NCBI RefSeq assembly: GCF_938040765.1
Contig: NZ_CALIAA010000051.1
Coordinates: 1-13,290 of the forward strand
Source of the DNA: an uncultured Fretibacterium sp.
GTDB lineage: Bacteria; Synergistota; Synergistia; Synergistales; Aminobacteriaceae
Direction of reading: 5' to 3'
Length of the DNA stretch: 13,290 bases
Shown: in pieces, positions 1 to 7,505 of the stretch
Position numbering within the stretch: the first letter of the stretch is position 1
Layout of the letters: each line of letters opens with the position of its first letter
The notes under the pieces: generated by a model
Told to the model about the DNA's origin: nothing
Seen by the model: only the letters and a program-made list of their open reading frames with translations
Database searches by the model: none
Made by a program: the position numbers and the translations under genes

Positions 1-1611
1 GTTGTAGGCGTTCCGCTTCTCCTGACCCGCCGCGTTCACCATCTTCACCAGACGACCCAGGTCGTCGTACTCGTACGCCGTCCGGTTCCCCGCGGGGTCC
101 GTCACCGACGTCAGCTCGCCCACCGTGTTGTAGCGGTAGACCCACTCCTGCCCCAGTGCGTCGACAACCCCCGTCAGGCGGTCCTGGCCGTCGTATCGGT
201 ACGACGTCGCGTGCCCGTTCTGATCCGTCTGTTTCGTACGCCCCCGCGCGTCGTACGCGCTCGTCAGCGTGCTCCCGTTCGCCAGCGTCGCCTTCGTCCG
301 GTTCCCGTTCGCGTCGTACTCGTAGCGGGTCACGTTCCCCAAGGGGTCCTTCACCTGCGACACCTGAGAGCGGTCGTCGTACACAAACTCCGTCCGCTGC
401 CCCAGCGCGTCCGTGATGGCCGTGTTCCGGTCGATCGCGTCGTAGGCGTACGTCGTGACCCCGCCACCCCGGTCCGTCTTCACCGTCAAACGGTCCTTCG
501 CGTCGTAGACAAAGCGCTCGGACGTCCCATCCGCATACGTCTTGCTCACAAGGTTCCCCACGTGGTCGTACGCCATTGCCACGCTCTGACCGTATCGGTC
601 CGTCGCCCTGACGTTGCGGTTCTCCGCGTCATACTCGAACCGCTCCGTCGTCCCGTCAAAGTAGTTGACCCTCGTCAGGTTCCGGAAGAGGTCGTATTCA
701 AACGTCGTCCGACGACCCGACGAATCGGTCACCGCCGTACGGTTCCCTACGCTGTCGTACTCCGCCCCGGTAAACGTCCCGTCCGCGTAGACCGTCTTCG
801 TCACGTTCCCGTACACGTCGTACTGGTACGTCTCCGTCAGCGTCTTGCCTGCCCCGTTCTCCCCGCGGCGCGTCAGCGTCTTCGACAGCGCGTTGCCGTC
901 CGCGTCGTACGCGAACGTCGCCGTCTCGCCCGCACCGTTCGTCGTCGACGACACGTTGCCGGAACCGTCGTACGTGAACTGCATCACCGTGCCGATGGCG
1001 TCCGTGATGCTCTTCGGGCGGCCGCCGTCCTGGTACTCGTACCGCTTCACGTTCCCCAGCGCGTCGGTTATCCGCGTCATCTGGCCGGTACCGTCATAGG
1101 CGAACTCCGCCTGCTTTACCCCGAAGGCGTGGACCGTCAGCAGCTCGTTCCTGGTCGTGTACGCGTTCTCGACCTTCAGGCCCAGCGCGTTCGTCATCGA
1201 AAGAAGGCGGCCGTCCGGGGTGTAACGGTACTGTGTCGTGTTCCCCAGCGCGTCCGTCGTGGACGACCGGCGGCCGTTCGCGTCGTAGGTGTGCGTCGTC
1301 GTGTGCCCGTTGCCGTCCGTCACCGTCAGCACGTTGCCGCGGTCGTCGTACGTGTAGAGCGTCGTGTTCCCCAGGCGGTCCGTCACCGACGACCGGCGGC
1401 CGTCGAGGTTGTGCGCATAGGCGATGCGCCGGCCGCTCGCGTCCACCGTCGCGATCAGGCGGCCTTCGGCGTCGTATTCGTTGCGCGCCGCCTTCACCCC
1501 GCGCGGGTCCGTGATGCCCGTCAGAAGGTGCGACCCGTCGTAGCCGAACGTCGTCTCGCTGCCCCCAACATCCGTCACCGAGACCAGATCGCCCGTACCG
1601 TCGTAGCGGTA
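1..1611 (-). repeat. Tandem YD-repeat-coding array
   Basis: Repeats of about 60-66 bases run from the first clear YRYD motif at 1603-1611 to the left edge. Each encodes a YxYDxxGxxxxxTD-type unit, so GTCGTA (antisense of TACGAC) recurs throughout on the plus strand. Repeats are diverged rather than identical. Threonine is coded almost only by ACG, which differs from the mixed use in the rest of the window. The array is part of the RHS gene and is not a separate element. Confidence 0.85.
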
Positions 1612-2826
1612 TGCGACGCTGCGGCCCGTCGGGCCGCTGATCTTCGTGATCCGCTTCTCGCCGTCCCGCTCGAAGACGATGGACTTTCCGTCCGAGTGAA
1701 TCACGCTGTCGGCGGAGACCGTCACGACGTCCCCGTTCGTGCTCGTCACGCTCTCGAGGCCCGTCTGGTCGTTCAGGACGTAGACGGTGCCGTCCACCGC
1801 CGTCAGGCGGTACCGCTGCGGATTGTAGGGGTTGAGATCGTAATCGTAGATTCCGCCCGGCCGATACACCAGGTCCGTCGACTGTCCCAGCGGCTCGAGC
1901 TTCGATTTGGTTCCGTTTGTGTTCTCGTAATACGCTCTGAGCCACTGAATGGGATACAGCGACTGGACGGGGTCGAGCTTCAGCGTGAACTTGTCCGTCC
2001 TTCCGTTACCCCAGTGGATGATGACCTCGTGCGGTTTCTCCTCCACCATCCTGTAGGTCTTCATCCAGCCGCCGGTCCGCTCCATCTTCCAGTTCCTGCC
2101 CGGCGTGCCGTTCTCGGAGAGCGTGGCCCTCGAGAGTTTTATGTCCCAGCCGAACCCGAACCTGCCGCTCCGGTCCTTCTCTCGGCTGTCGTAGGTCCGC
2201 ACGACCGAGAGCGGGAGGCCGTGGATCGGGAGGTCCATGTCGATGAAGCTCATGGAGAAGCTTCCGACCTTCAGGTCCCCCTCCACGGAGACCGTTATCT
2301 CCTTTGTCAGCGGGTCGCCGCCCGCCTCCACCGTGAGCCGGACGGTGTAGTATCCGTTGGGCAGCAGCGTCGGGTCGAACACGCCCAGCACGCCGCCGCT
2401 GACGGGCTGTGTGCCGGTCGCGAACACGACGTACTCGACCGGCTTGTACTCCGGGTCGTTGTCGTTGCGTTTCTGCACCGGCGCGTAGGCCAGCGTGTAC
2501 TTCGTCATGCCGTCGGCCGCGGCGGTACCGACGATCTTCGTCGGCGCCGTCACGACGCCCATGTTCGCCGGTGCGGTGATGTCGGCCGTGGCTGCAGTCG
2601 CCGCGGTCCGAATGGGCTGGATGGGAGGAATGGGTTGAATGGAGTCGCCTTGCGGCGAGGAGGCATCCGTCTTCAGGGGTGCACGAAGCGCCCCTGCCGC
2701 CGTCGGCTCGGGGGCTCGGATGAGGCTCCGCCTACCTCCGCCCGCAAGGGCGGGGAGGGGCAGAAGCTGGAAGAACAGGCAGAACACCAGCAGAGCGGCC
2801 GTGAATCTTCGGGGCTTGTGACGCAT
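1..2826 (-). CDS. RHS/YD-repeat secreted protein, C-terminus beyond window
   Basis: The minus-strand frame is open from the ATG at 2826 to base 1 (942 codons) with no stop, so the gene is cut by the window edge. A GGAGG site lies 6 bases before the ATG. Residues 1-28 are a Sec signal peptide (basic start, hydrophobic core, cleavage after ALA). Residues 29-80 are a low-complexity linker (IQPIPPIQPI). Residues about 85-185 look like an Ig-like module (YTLAYAP, ATGTQPV, GVFDPTLLPNGYYTVRL). Residues 188-240 match the pre-repeat region of RHS proteins (FSMSFIDMDLPI, VVRTYDS, FGFGWDI). From about residue 405 I count some 25 YD repeats of about 21 residues (for example YEYDANGNRTKATL). In the family these form a hollow shell around a C-terminal core and often a variable toxin or adhesin tip, which cannot be seen here. 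The family is certain; the role is not. Confidence 0.93.
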   Translation of the reverse strand, partial: MRHKPRRFTAALLVFCLFFQLLPLPALAGGGRRSLIRAPEPTAAGALRAPLKTDASSPQGDSIQPIPPIQPIRTAATAATADITAPANMGVVTAPTKIVGTAAADGMTKYTLAYAPVQKRNDNDPEYKPVEYVVFATGTQPVSGGVLGVFDPTLLPNGYYTVRLTVEAGGDPLTKEITVSVEGDLKVGSFSMSFIDMDLPIHGLPLSVVRTYDSREKDRSGRFGFGWDIKLSRATLSENGTPGRNWKMERTGGWMKTYRMVEEKPHEVIIHWGNGRTDKFTLKLDPVQSLYPIQWLRAYYENTNGTKSKLEPLGQSTDLVYRPGGIYDYDLNPYNPQRYRLTAVDGTVYVLNDQTGLESVTSTNGDVVTVSADSVIHSDGKSIVFERDGEKRITKISGPTGRSVAYRYDGTGDLVSVTDVGGSETTFGYDGSHLLTGITDPRGVKAARNEYDAEGRLIATVDASGRRIAYAHNLDGRRSSVTDRLGNTTLYTYDDRGNVLTVTDGNGHTTTHTYDANGRRSSTTDALGNTTQYRYTPDGRLLSMTNALGLKVENAYTTRNELLTVHAFGVKQAEFAYDGTGQMTRITDALGNVKRYEYQDGGRPKSITDAIGTVMQFTYDGSGNVSSTTNGAGETATFAYDADGNALSKTLTRRGENGAGKTLTETYQYDVYGNVTKTVYADGTFTGAEYDSVGNRTAVTDSSGRRTTFEYDLFRNLTRVNYFDGTTERFEYDAENRNVRATDRYGQSVAMAYDHVGNLVSKTYADGTSERFVYDAKDRLTVKTDRGGGVTTYAYDAIDRNTAITDALGQRTEFVYDDRSQVSQVKDPLGNVTRYEYDANGNRTKATLANGSTLTSAYDARGRTKQTDQNGHATSYRYDGQDRLTGVVDALGQEWVYRYNTVGELTSVTDPAGNRTAYEYDDLGRLVKMVNAAGQEKRNAYN
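2645..2753. repeat. Cluster of three short hairpins inside the RHS linker coding region
   Basis: Three inverted repeats lie within about 110 bases: TCGCC/GGCGA (2645-2649, 2654-2658; loop TTGC), CAGGGGTGC/GCGCCCCTG (2674-2682, 2688-2696; loop ACGAA; one T-G pair on the plus strand), and CCGCCC/GGGCGG (2738-2743, 2748-2753; loop GCAA). They code for residues about 25-61 of the RHS protein, between its signal peptide and the Ig-like module. The palindromes are seen directly. An origin as an inserted palindromic element is only an inference. Confidence 0.5.
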
Positions 2827-3319
2827 GAAACGCCTCCTTCTTTCGTCGTCGTTCGGCAGGCTGTCGTTCGTCGAGCCGAGGGGGTGGGAAAGTTCGTAAG
2901 CGATGGAACCGATCCGTCAGGCGTCGTTTTCCCTATCGGTACCTCCTTCTTTGCTTCCGGCTTCGGTCTCGAGCCCTCCGGAGAAGAGGGGACGAGGGTA
3001 CGAAAAAGCGCGAAACGGACCTGTTGGAGGTCGCTTCGCGCCTGCGTTCGGAGGAAGTTCGTTCATCGGGTCCGCGTTGGGCGCGTAGCCTCGTATGTCA
3101 ACGAATCCAACTTCATGGTGTTCTCGGAACATAACTTTTCTTGAGTAAACTCAGTAAAATACGAATCGTCCGGGGTGGCAATAGGTAATTATACTGAAAC
3201 ATGTGGAGCGGGCCGGAAGGCTCCCCTCCGGGGATAGCGGCGGCCCCGGCAAGCTTCTTCCTCAAAACAGGCAGGCTGGGGTACCGCCGGGGTGCTCCAT
3301 GGATAAAATCGGCGTTTCC
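2827..3319. other. Intergenic region between proA and the RHS gene
   Basis: About 490 bases hold no gene I can support. Only short overlapping open frames occur on both strands, without recognisable domains. Bases 3120-3200 are strikingly AT-rich and carry a promoter-like pair on the minus strand. The rest, which would form a leader of about 320 bases for the RHS gene, is GC-rich. A perfect AAGGAGGT on the minus strand (2939-2946) is not followed by a start codon at useful spacing. I found no U-tract terminator behind proA. Confidence 0.6.
3153..3181 (-). promoter_or_regulatory. Possible promoter for the RHS gene with overlapping palindrome
   Basis: On the minus strand TTGCCA (3176-3181) and TTTACT (3153-3158) are 17 bases apart, matching the -35 box at 5 of 6 positions and the -10 box at 4 of 6. 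A 12-base palindrome, TGAGTAAACTCA, occupies 3142-3153 at the predicted start point, where a repressor site could lie. It sits in an AT-rich island in otherwise GC-rich DNA. A second -10-like TATAAT at 3188-3193 (minus) lacks a -35 box. Confidence 0.35.
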
Positions 3320-4624
3320 CTAATGATACGTTCCGGCCTGGCGGGTCGGCGCGGGGTTTTCGCCCCGGATCTGGCCGGAGCCGTAGACGACGAACTTGGT
3401 GGACGTGAGCTGTTCAACGCCCATGGGGCCGCGCGCGTGCAGCTTCTGCGTGCTGATGCCCATCTCGGCTCCGAAGCCGAACACGCCCCCGTCGGTGAAG
3501 CGCGTCGAGGCGTTGACGTAGACGGCCGCCGCGTCGACGCCCGACAGGAAGCGCTGGGCGTTCGCGTAGCTCTCCGTCACGATGGCCTCGCTGTGCTTCG
3601 TCCCGTAGCGGTGGATGTGGTCCATCGCCTCCTCGATGCCGTCCACGATGCGGACGGCCAGGATCCTGTCGTGGTACTCGGTCGCCCAGTCCTCCTCCGT
3701 GGCGGGCTTCGCCTGAGGATAGAGGGCCCGCACGGCCTCGTCCCCGCGAAGCTCCACCCCGCGTGCCGCCAGGGCCTCCATGACCGCGGGGACGAACTCC
3801 TTCGCGATGTCCCGGTGGATCAGCAGGGTCTCCATGGCGTTGCAGACCGCGCTGCGCTGCGTCTTGGCATTGATCGCGATGGACAGGGCCATGCCGGCGT
3901 CGGCCGAGGCGTCGACGAACGTGTGGCAGTTGCCGTCCCCCGTCATGATGTAGGGGACCCTGGCGTTCTCCGTCACCGCCTTCTTCAGGGCCCTGCCCCC
4001 GCGGGGGATCAGGACGTCCAGGGCCTGGAGCTGCATCAGGGCAAGGGAGGCCTCGTGCCCGGGGTCGGAGACGAGCTGGACCGTTCCCTCCGGCATTTTC
4101 GCGTCCGCGGCGGCGGACCGAAGGCTCCGGGCGATGGCGACGTTGGAGCGCAGAGCCTCCCGGCCCCCCCTCAGGATGACGGCGTTGCCCGACTTGAGGC
4201 AGAGCCCCGCCGCGTCGGCGGTCACGTTGGGACGGGCCTCGTAGATGATGCCCACCACGCCCAGGGGGACGCGGACCCGGCCGATCCTGAGGCCCTGCTC
4301 CACGGTCCACATCCCCGTCACCTCGCCGATGGGGTCCCGGAGCGCGGCGATCTCCTCCAGTCCGGAGGCCATGCCCTCGATGCGCGCCTCGTCGAGCGCG
4401 AGACGGTCCAGGGTGGCCGCGGAGAGCCCGGCCGCGTGCCCGTCCTCGAGGTCCTTCGCGTTCTCCCCGAGGATCGCGGCGGAGTCCGCCCGAATCGCCG
4501 CCGCCATGGCGCGGAGCGCCCCGTTCTTGTCCTCCGTCCTCGCCGTGGAGAGGACCCGCGACGCGGCCCGCGCCCTCTCCCCCATGCCTGCCAATTCCCG
4601 CTGTATGCTCATTTCGACCTCCAT
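3320..4624 (-). CDS. proA: Glutamate-5-semialdehyde dehydrogenase (gamma-glutamyl phosphate reductase)
   Basis: Reduces gamma-glutamyl phosphate to glutamate-5-semialdehyde with NADPH, the second step of proline synthesis, in the cytoplasm. Numbered from the ATG at 4624, the product has 434 residues, close to the family's usual 415-430. Family signatures are plain: YEARPNVTADAAGLCLKSGN (about 128-147), a GDGNCHTFVD segment near 229, the catalytic cysteine in QRSAVCNAMETLL (Cys261), and near the end KLHARGPMGVEQLTSTKF. Start choice is ambiguous. A TTG at 4627 and ATGs at 4624 and 4612 are in frame. The ATG at 4624 has GGAGG 8 bases upstream, and that at 4612 has another GGAGG 5 bases upstream. 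It lies 37 bases behind proB on the same strand, so the two are very probably cotranscribed. Confidence 0.96.
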   Translation of the reverse strand: MEVEMSIQRELAGMGERARAASRVLSTARTEDKNGALRAMAAAIRADSAAILGENAKDLEDGHAAGLSAATLDRLALDEARIEGMASGLEEIAALRDPIGEVTGMWTVEQGLRIGRVRVPLGVVGIIYEARPNVTADAAGLCLKSGNAVILRGGREALRSNVAIARSLRSAAADAKMPEGTVQLVSDPGHEASLALMQLQALDVLIPRGGRALKKAVTENARVPYIMTGDGNCHTFVDASADAGMALSIAINAKTQRSAVCNAMETLLIHRDIAKEFVPAVMEALAARGVELRGDEAVRALYPQAKPATEEDWATEYHDRILAVRIVDGIEEAMDHIHRYGTKHSEAIVTESYANAQRFLSGVDAAAVYVNASTRFTDGGVFGFGAEMGISTQKLHARGPMGVEQLTSTKFVVYGSGQIRGENPAPTRQAGTYH

Positions 4625-4661
4625 CAACTCAACCTCCGCCGACGGCTTCTCCGCACGATCC

Positions 4662-5777
4662 CTATACCAGGGCCAGGTTGTTGCGGTGCACCACTTCCTC
4701 GTAATCGCAGACGCCCAGGACCGCGGCGATCTCGCCCGAGTGCCGGCCCAGGATCCTGCGCGCGTCCCCGGCGGCGTAGTTGCTGATTCCCCTGGCGATC
4801 TCCAGGTTCGATTCGTTGCGGATCGACACCACGTCCCCCGGATGGAAATCCCCCTCGACGCTTCGTATGCCCGAGGGCAGGAGGCTTTTGCCCTGATGGA
4901 GCAGGGCGCGCTCGGCCCCTGGGTCCACCCGCAGGACGCCCCTGGGGGTGCTGCCGACGGCCAGCCACTGCCTGCGTGCGGCGTACCCCTCCCGGCCGGG
5001 GACGAAAAAGGTCCCGATCGGCTCGCCCCCGGCGATGCGCCGGATCGCGCTGCGCTCGTCGCTGGAGGCGATCACCATCGGGATCCCGTTGGACATCGTG
5101 ATCCGCGCCGCGGCCAGCTTGGTGGCCATCCCTCCGCTGGACATCGAGCTGCCCTTCGTCGTCGAGTTGGCCTCCATCGCCTCCGTGATGGCAGCGACCT
5201 CGGGGATCAGGCGCGCGTCGGGGTTCCTGCGGGGGTCGGCGTCGTAGAGGCCGTCGATGTCCGACAGGATGATCAGCAGGTTGGCCTCGGAGTTGCAGGC
5301 GACCATCGCCGAGAGGCGGTCGTTGTCCCCGAACTTCAGCTCGTCCACCGCGACGGTGTCGTTCTCGTTGACGATGGGAATGACGCCGTAGTCCAGCAGC
5401 GCGAAGACCGTGTTGCGGAAGTTCAGGTACCGGCTCGGGTCCGCAAAGCAGTCGCGGGTCAGGAGGATCTGGGCCGCGCTCTTGGAGTACTCCGAGAAGA
5501 ACTTCTCGTACATCTGCATCAGCAGGCCCTGCCCCACGGCGGCCAGGGCCTGCTTCTCCGGAAGGCTGGACGGGGTCCGCCCCAGCTTTCCGGCCCCGGC
5601 TCCCACGGCCCCCGAGCTGACGAGGATCAGCTCGCGCCCCGAGTTGTGCAGGTCGGCGAGCTCCCGGACCAGCCGCTCCATCTTCTCCAGGTTGATCTTT
5701 CCCGTGGGGTAAGTGATGGAGCTGGTCCCCACCTTGACGACGATGCGCTTGCAGCCGCGCAGGCTTTCACGTTTCAC
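4662..5777 (-). CDS. proB: Glutamate 5-kinase
   Basis: Phosphorylates glutamate to gamma-glutamyl phosphate, the first and usually proline-inhibited step of proline synthesis, and hands this labile product to ProA. The 371-residue product has the full domain set. An amino-acid-kinase domain (about 9-260) carries IVVKVGTSS, LVSSGAVGAG (52-61), ENDTVAVDELKFGDNDRLSA (138-157), LSDIDGLYDADP (171-182) and GGMATK (215-220). A C-terminal PUA domain (about 278-362) is also present, as in the long bacterial form. The frame stays open upstream to about 6311, but that part is antisense to the next gene. The GTG at 5777 fits the family N-terminus (KRIVVKVGTS follows at once) and has a modest GGAG 9 bases upstream. 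A strong hairpin lies just upstream in its leader. Confidence 0.96.
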   Translation of the reverse strand: MKRESLRGCKRIVVKVGTSSITYPTGKINLEKMERLVRELADLHNSGRELILVSSGAVGAGAGKLGRTPSSLPEKQALAAVGQGLLMQMYEKFFSEYSKSAAQILLTRDCFADPSRYLNFRNTVFALLDYGVIPIVNENDTVAVDELKFGDNDRLSAMVACNSEANLLIILSDIDGLYDADPRRNPDARLIPEVAAITEAMEANSTTKGSSMSSGGMATKLAAARITMSNGIPMVIASSDERSAIRRIAGGEPIGTFFVPGREGYAARRQWLAVGSTPRGVLRVDPGAERALLHQGKSLLPSGIRSVEGDFHPGDVVSIRNESNLEIARGISNYAAGDARRILGRHSGEIAAVLGVCDYEEVVHRNNLALV

Positions 5778-5796
5778 CTTTCCACACTCCCCGAGC

Positions 5797-5813
5797 GGGG
5801 CCCGGCGGGCCCC
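5797..5813 (-). promoter_or_regulatory. GC hairpin in the proB leader
   Basis: GGGGCCC (5797-5803) and GGGCCCC (5807-5813) form a 7-bp perfect stem with a 3-base loop. It ends 19 bases upstream of the proB GTG and lies close to its weak ribosome site. It could tune translation or mRNA stability. No U-tract follows, so it is not a classical terminator. Confidence 0.45.
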
Positions 5814-5844
5814 CCGTCCGGCCTCGAACGCCGGAATTTCCCTT

Positions 5845-5874
5845 ATTGTATAATGAAAACGCCGGAAAGTTGAA
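5845..5874. promoter_or_regulatory. Overlapping divergent -10 boxes between proB and the isochorismatase gene
   Basis: The minus strand carries TTCAAC (5869-5874), an 18-base spacer and TACAAT (5845-5850), which would start proB mRNA about 60 bases before its GTG. The plus strand carries a consensus TATAAT at 5849-5854, overlapping the other by two bases, about 110 bases before the isochorismatase start; its -35 region is poor. Divergent genes and a short AT-rich patch support a shared promoter region. The -35 assignments are weak. Confidence 0.45.
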
Positions 5875-5964
5875 GGATCCCGAGGACGTGGGGGAAACGG
5901 AACCCCGCGCAGATCCCCGAGCATGAAAAAGTCCTTCACGACGGAAGAAGGAGATTGTGTTTCG

Positions 5965-6516
5965 ATGTTCGTACCGATGGAAGCGAAGAACTCGGCCCTG
6001 CTGATGGTCGATATCCAGGAACACCTGATGCCGCTCATCTCCGGGAGGGAGGCCGTGCTGCGGAACGTCGTGCGCCTGCTGACCGCCGTGAGGGTGCTGA
6101 ACCTGCCGCTGCTCGTCACCGAACAGTACCCCAAGGGCATCGGACCCACCCTGCTCCAGCTGTCCTCGCTCCTCCCGCCGGGGACGCCGTGCATCGAGAA
6201 GACGAGCTTTTCCTGCTGCGGACACGACGGCTTCGACGAGGCGCTGGACGCGCTGGACCGGCCCGTTACGGTCCTGTTCGGGATAGAGACCCACATCTGC
6301 ATCCTGTCCACCGTGATGGACCTGATCGGACGGGGGCGGAGCGTCGTCCTCGTCGCCGACGCCTGCGGGAGCCGCGACGCGGCGAATCACGCCCTGGCCC
6401 TGGACGCGGCGCGGGGATGCGGCGCCCTCGTCGTGCCGACGGAGACGGTCATCTACCAGATGTTGGGGAACTCGAAGGCGCCGGGGTTCAAGGCGCTCCT
6501 GCCCCTGTTCAAATGA
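5965..6516 (+). CDS. Isochorismatase-family (cysteine) hydrolase
   Basis: A 183-residue protein of the isochorismatase-like fold, YcaC-type subgroup. The Asp-Lys-Cys catalytic triad is visible as D16 in LLMVDIQEHL, K79 in CIEKTSFSCC and C112 in GIETHICIL, with the cis-peptide segment before the cysteine. Such enzymes hydrolyse amides or related bonds in small molecules; the substrate cannot be told from sequence, and isochorismate itself is unlikely without siderophore genes nearby. An ATG at 5923 is in frame but lacks a ribosome site. The ATG at 5965 follows AAGGAG by 11 bases and begins just before the conserved domain. It is divergent from proB and first of a three-gene plus-strand run. 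Confidence 0.88.
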   Translation: MFVPMEAKNSALLMVDIQEHLMPLISGREAVLRNVVRLLTAVRVLNLPLLVTEQYPKGIGPTLLQLSSLLPPGTPCIEKTSFSCCGHDGFDEALDALDRPVTVLFGIETHICILSTVMDLIGRGRSVVLVADACGSRDAANHALALDAARGCGALVVPTETVIYQMLGNSKAPGFKALLPLFK

Positions 6517-6566
6517 GGCCCGCAAACGGGGCTTGCAAATGATGTGCGCATGAGGGAGGCGCCGTG

Positions 6567-7448
6567 ATGAAAAGGATATTCGCAGCCCTGCTGCTGCTGC
6601 CGTTCCTTGCCCTGGGGGCGGACGGAAGCTATGAGGAGGGGCTGGAGGCCCGTCGGGCCGGGGACTATACGGAGGCCCTGAACCAGTGGATGCTCGCCTC
6701 GGACGACCCGCGCTGCATGACGGCGATCGCGGTCATGTACGACTACGGCGAGGGGGTCTCCCAGGACGAGGGCCTGGCAGGGGAGTGGTACCGCAGGGCC
6801 GAGGCCAAGGGGGACTACCGGGCCATGGCTCAGCTGGCGAACTTCTCCCTCTCCGGGGTGGGCGGGGAGAGGCGGTCGCCCATGGAGTGGCGCGCCAAGC
6901 TGGAGGAGGCCAAGGGCAAGGACCCCTATGTGGACTATGTCCTGGCCTTTTTCTACGCCAACGCCCACGGGGGGGAGCGCCGCCTGGACGACGCCCTTGC
7001 GCTGCTCGACCCCCTTGTCGGTCAGGGGTTCGAGCAGTTCCTTCCCCTCTACCGCGACGTGGAGCAGCGCATAGCGGACCGGAAGGAGGGGGTTCAGGAG
7101 GCGAGCGTCCTGGCCCGGGAGATCGCGCAGGGGGAGGCCTCCTTCGACCGGCGCTGGAAGGACAAGCGCATCGTCGTCAGCGGCTACGTGAACACCCTGG
7201 AGCGGCTGAACGACTACGGCTACGTCCTCAAATTCGGCCCCTCGTCCCCATCGCTCATTCCCAAGGACAACCTCCAGGCCGTGTTCTACGCTCCGTCCCT
7301 GGCGACGCCGCTGGCCGGGCTCAAGCCGGGGAACTACGTCAAGCTGGACGGCGTCTACGTGGGGCGGCTTCCCTTCGCCCTGGAGGCGTGCGCGCTGACG
7401 CTTGTCGGCTGCGACCTGCTCCAGACCCTCTCGGACGATGTCCGTTAA
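6567..7448 (+). CDS. Secreted Sel1-repeat protein with C-terminal OB-fold-like domain
   Basis: Starts at the ATG at 6567, 7 bases after GGAGG; the GTG three bases earlier is too close to that site. The 293-residue product opens with a signal peptide (KRIFAALLLLPFLALGADG). Residues about 22-110 hold Sel1/TPR-like helical repeats, including the diagnostic AVMYDYGEGVSQDEGLAGEW followed by YRRAEAKGDYRAMAQLANF. The C-terminal part, about 190-285, resembles the tRNA_anti-like OB-fold family (KDKRIVVSGYVNTLERL, LKPGNYVKLDGVYVG), a domain found in exported proteins and not evidence of tRNA binding. Sel1 repeats bind partner proteins, so an envelope scaffold role is plausible. It lies 50 bases behind the isochorismatase gene. 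The role is unknown. Confidence 0.82.
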   Translation: MKRIFAALLLLPFLALGADGSYEEGLEARRAGDYTEALNQWMLASDDPRCMTAIAVMYDYGEGVSQDEGLAGEWYRRAEAKGDYRAMAQLANFSLSGVGGERRSPMEWRAKLEEAKGKDPYVDYVLAFFYANAHGGERRLDDALALLDPLVGQGFEQFLPLYRDVEQRIADRKEGVQEASVLAREIAQGEASFDRRWKDKRIVVSGYVNTLERLNDYGYVLKFGPSSPSLIPKDNLQAVFYAPSLATPLAGLKPGNYVKLDGVYVGRLPFALEACALTLVGCDLLQTLSDDVR

Positions 7449-7505
7449 GTTGCTCCACGGTGCGGGTGGATGGAATCGGCGTTTTCGTCTCGACGGGGTG
7501 AGACC

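Noticed and set aside
1..1611. CRISPR-like regular repeats
   Set aside because: The periodicity of about 63 bases is coding (YD repeats), the units are diverged and in frame, and there are no unique spacers.
2917..3132. 71-codon minus-strand frame in the gap before the RHS gene
   Set aside because: No ribosome site, no recognisable motif, and a proline/glycine-rich composition expected from non-coding GC-rich DNA. It cannot be excluded, but I cannot support it.
211..3144. 977-codon open frame on the plus strand
   Set aside because: It is antisense to the RHS gene. Its translation is an Arg/Val/His-rich string with no domains, while the minus strand shows signal peptide, Ig-like module and YD repeats in order. 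It results from the GAC/TAC/ACG codon use.
5923..5964. Earlier ATG for the isochorismatase gene
   Set aside because: No purine-rich site precedes it, and the added 14 residues resemble leader translation; AAGGAG precedes the ATG at 5965.
5778..6311. N-terminal extension of proB to an upstream start
   Set aside because: The extra part is antisense to the isochorismatase gene, which has its full catalytic triad. Glutamate 5-kinases begin close to the IVVKVGTSS motif, which follows the GTG at 5777.
6517..6566. Small hairpin GCCCG/CGGGGC behind the isochorismatase gene
   Set aside because: Only four clean pairs, no T-run, and the next gene follows on the same strand at once; not a convincing terminator.
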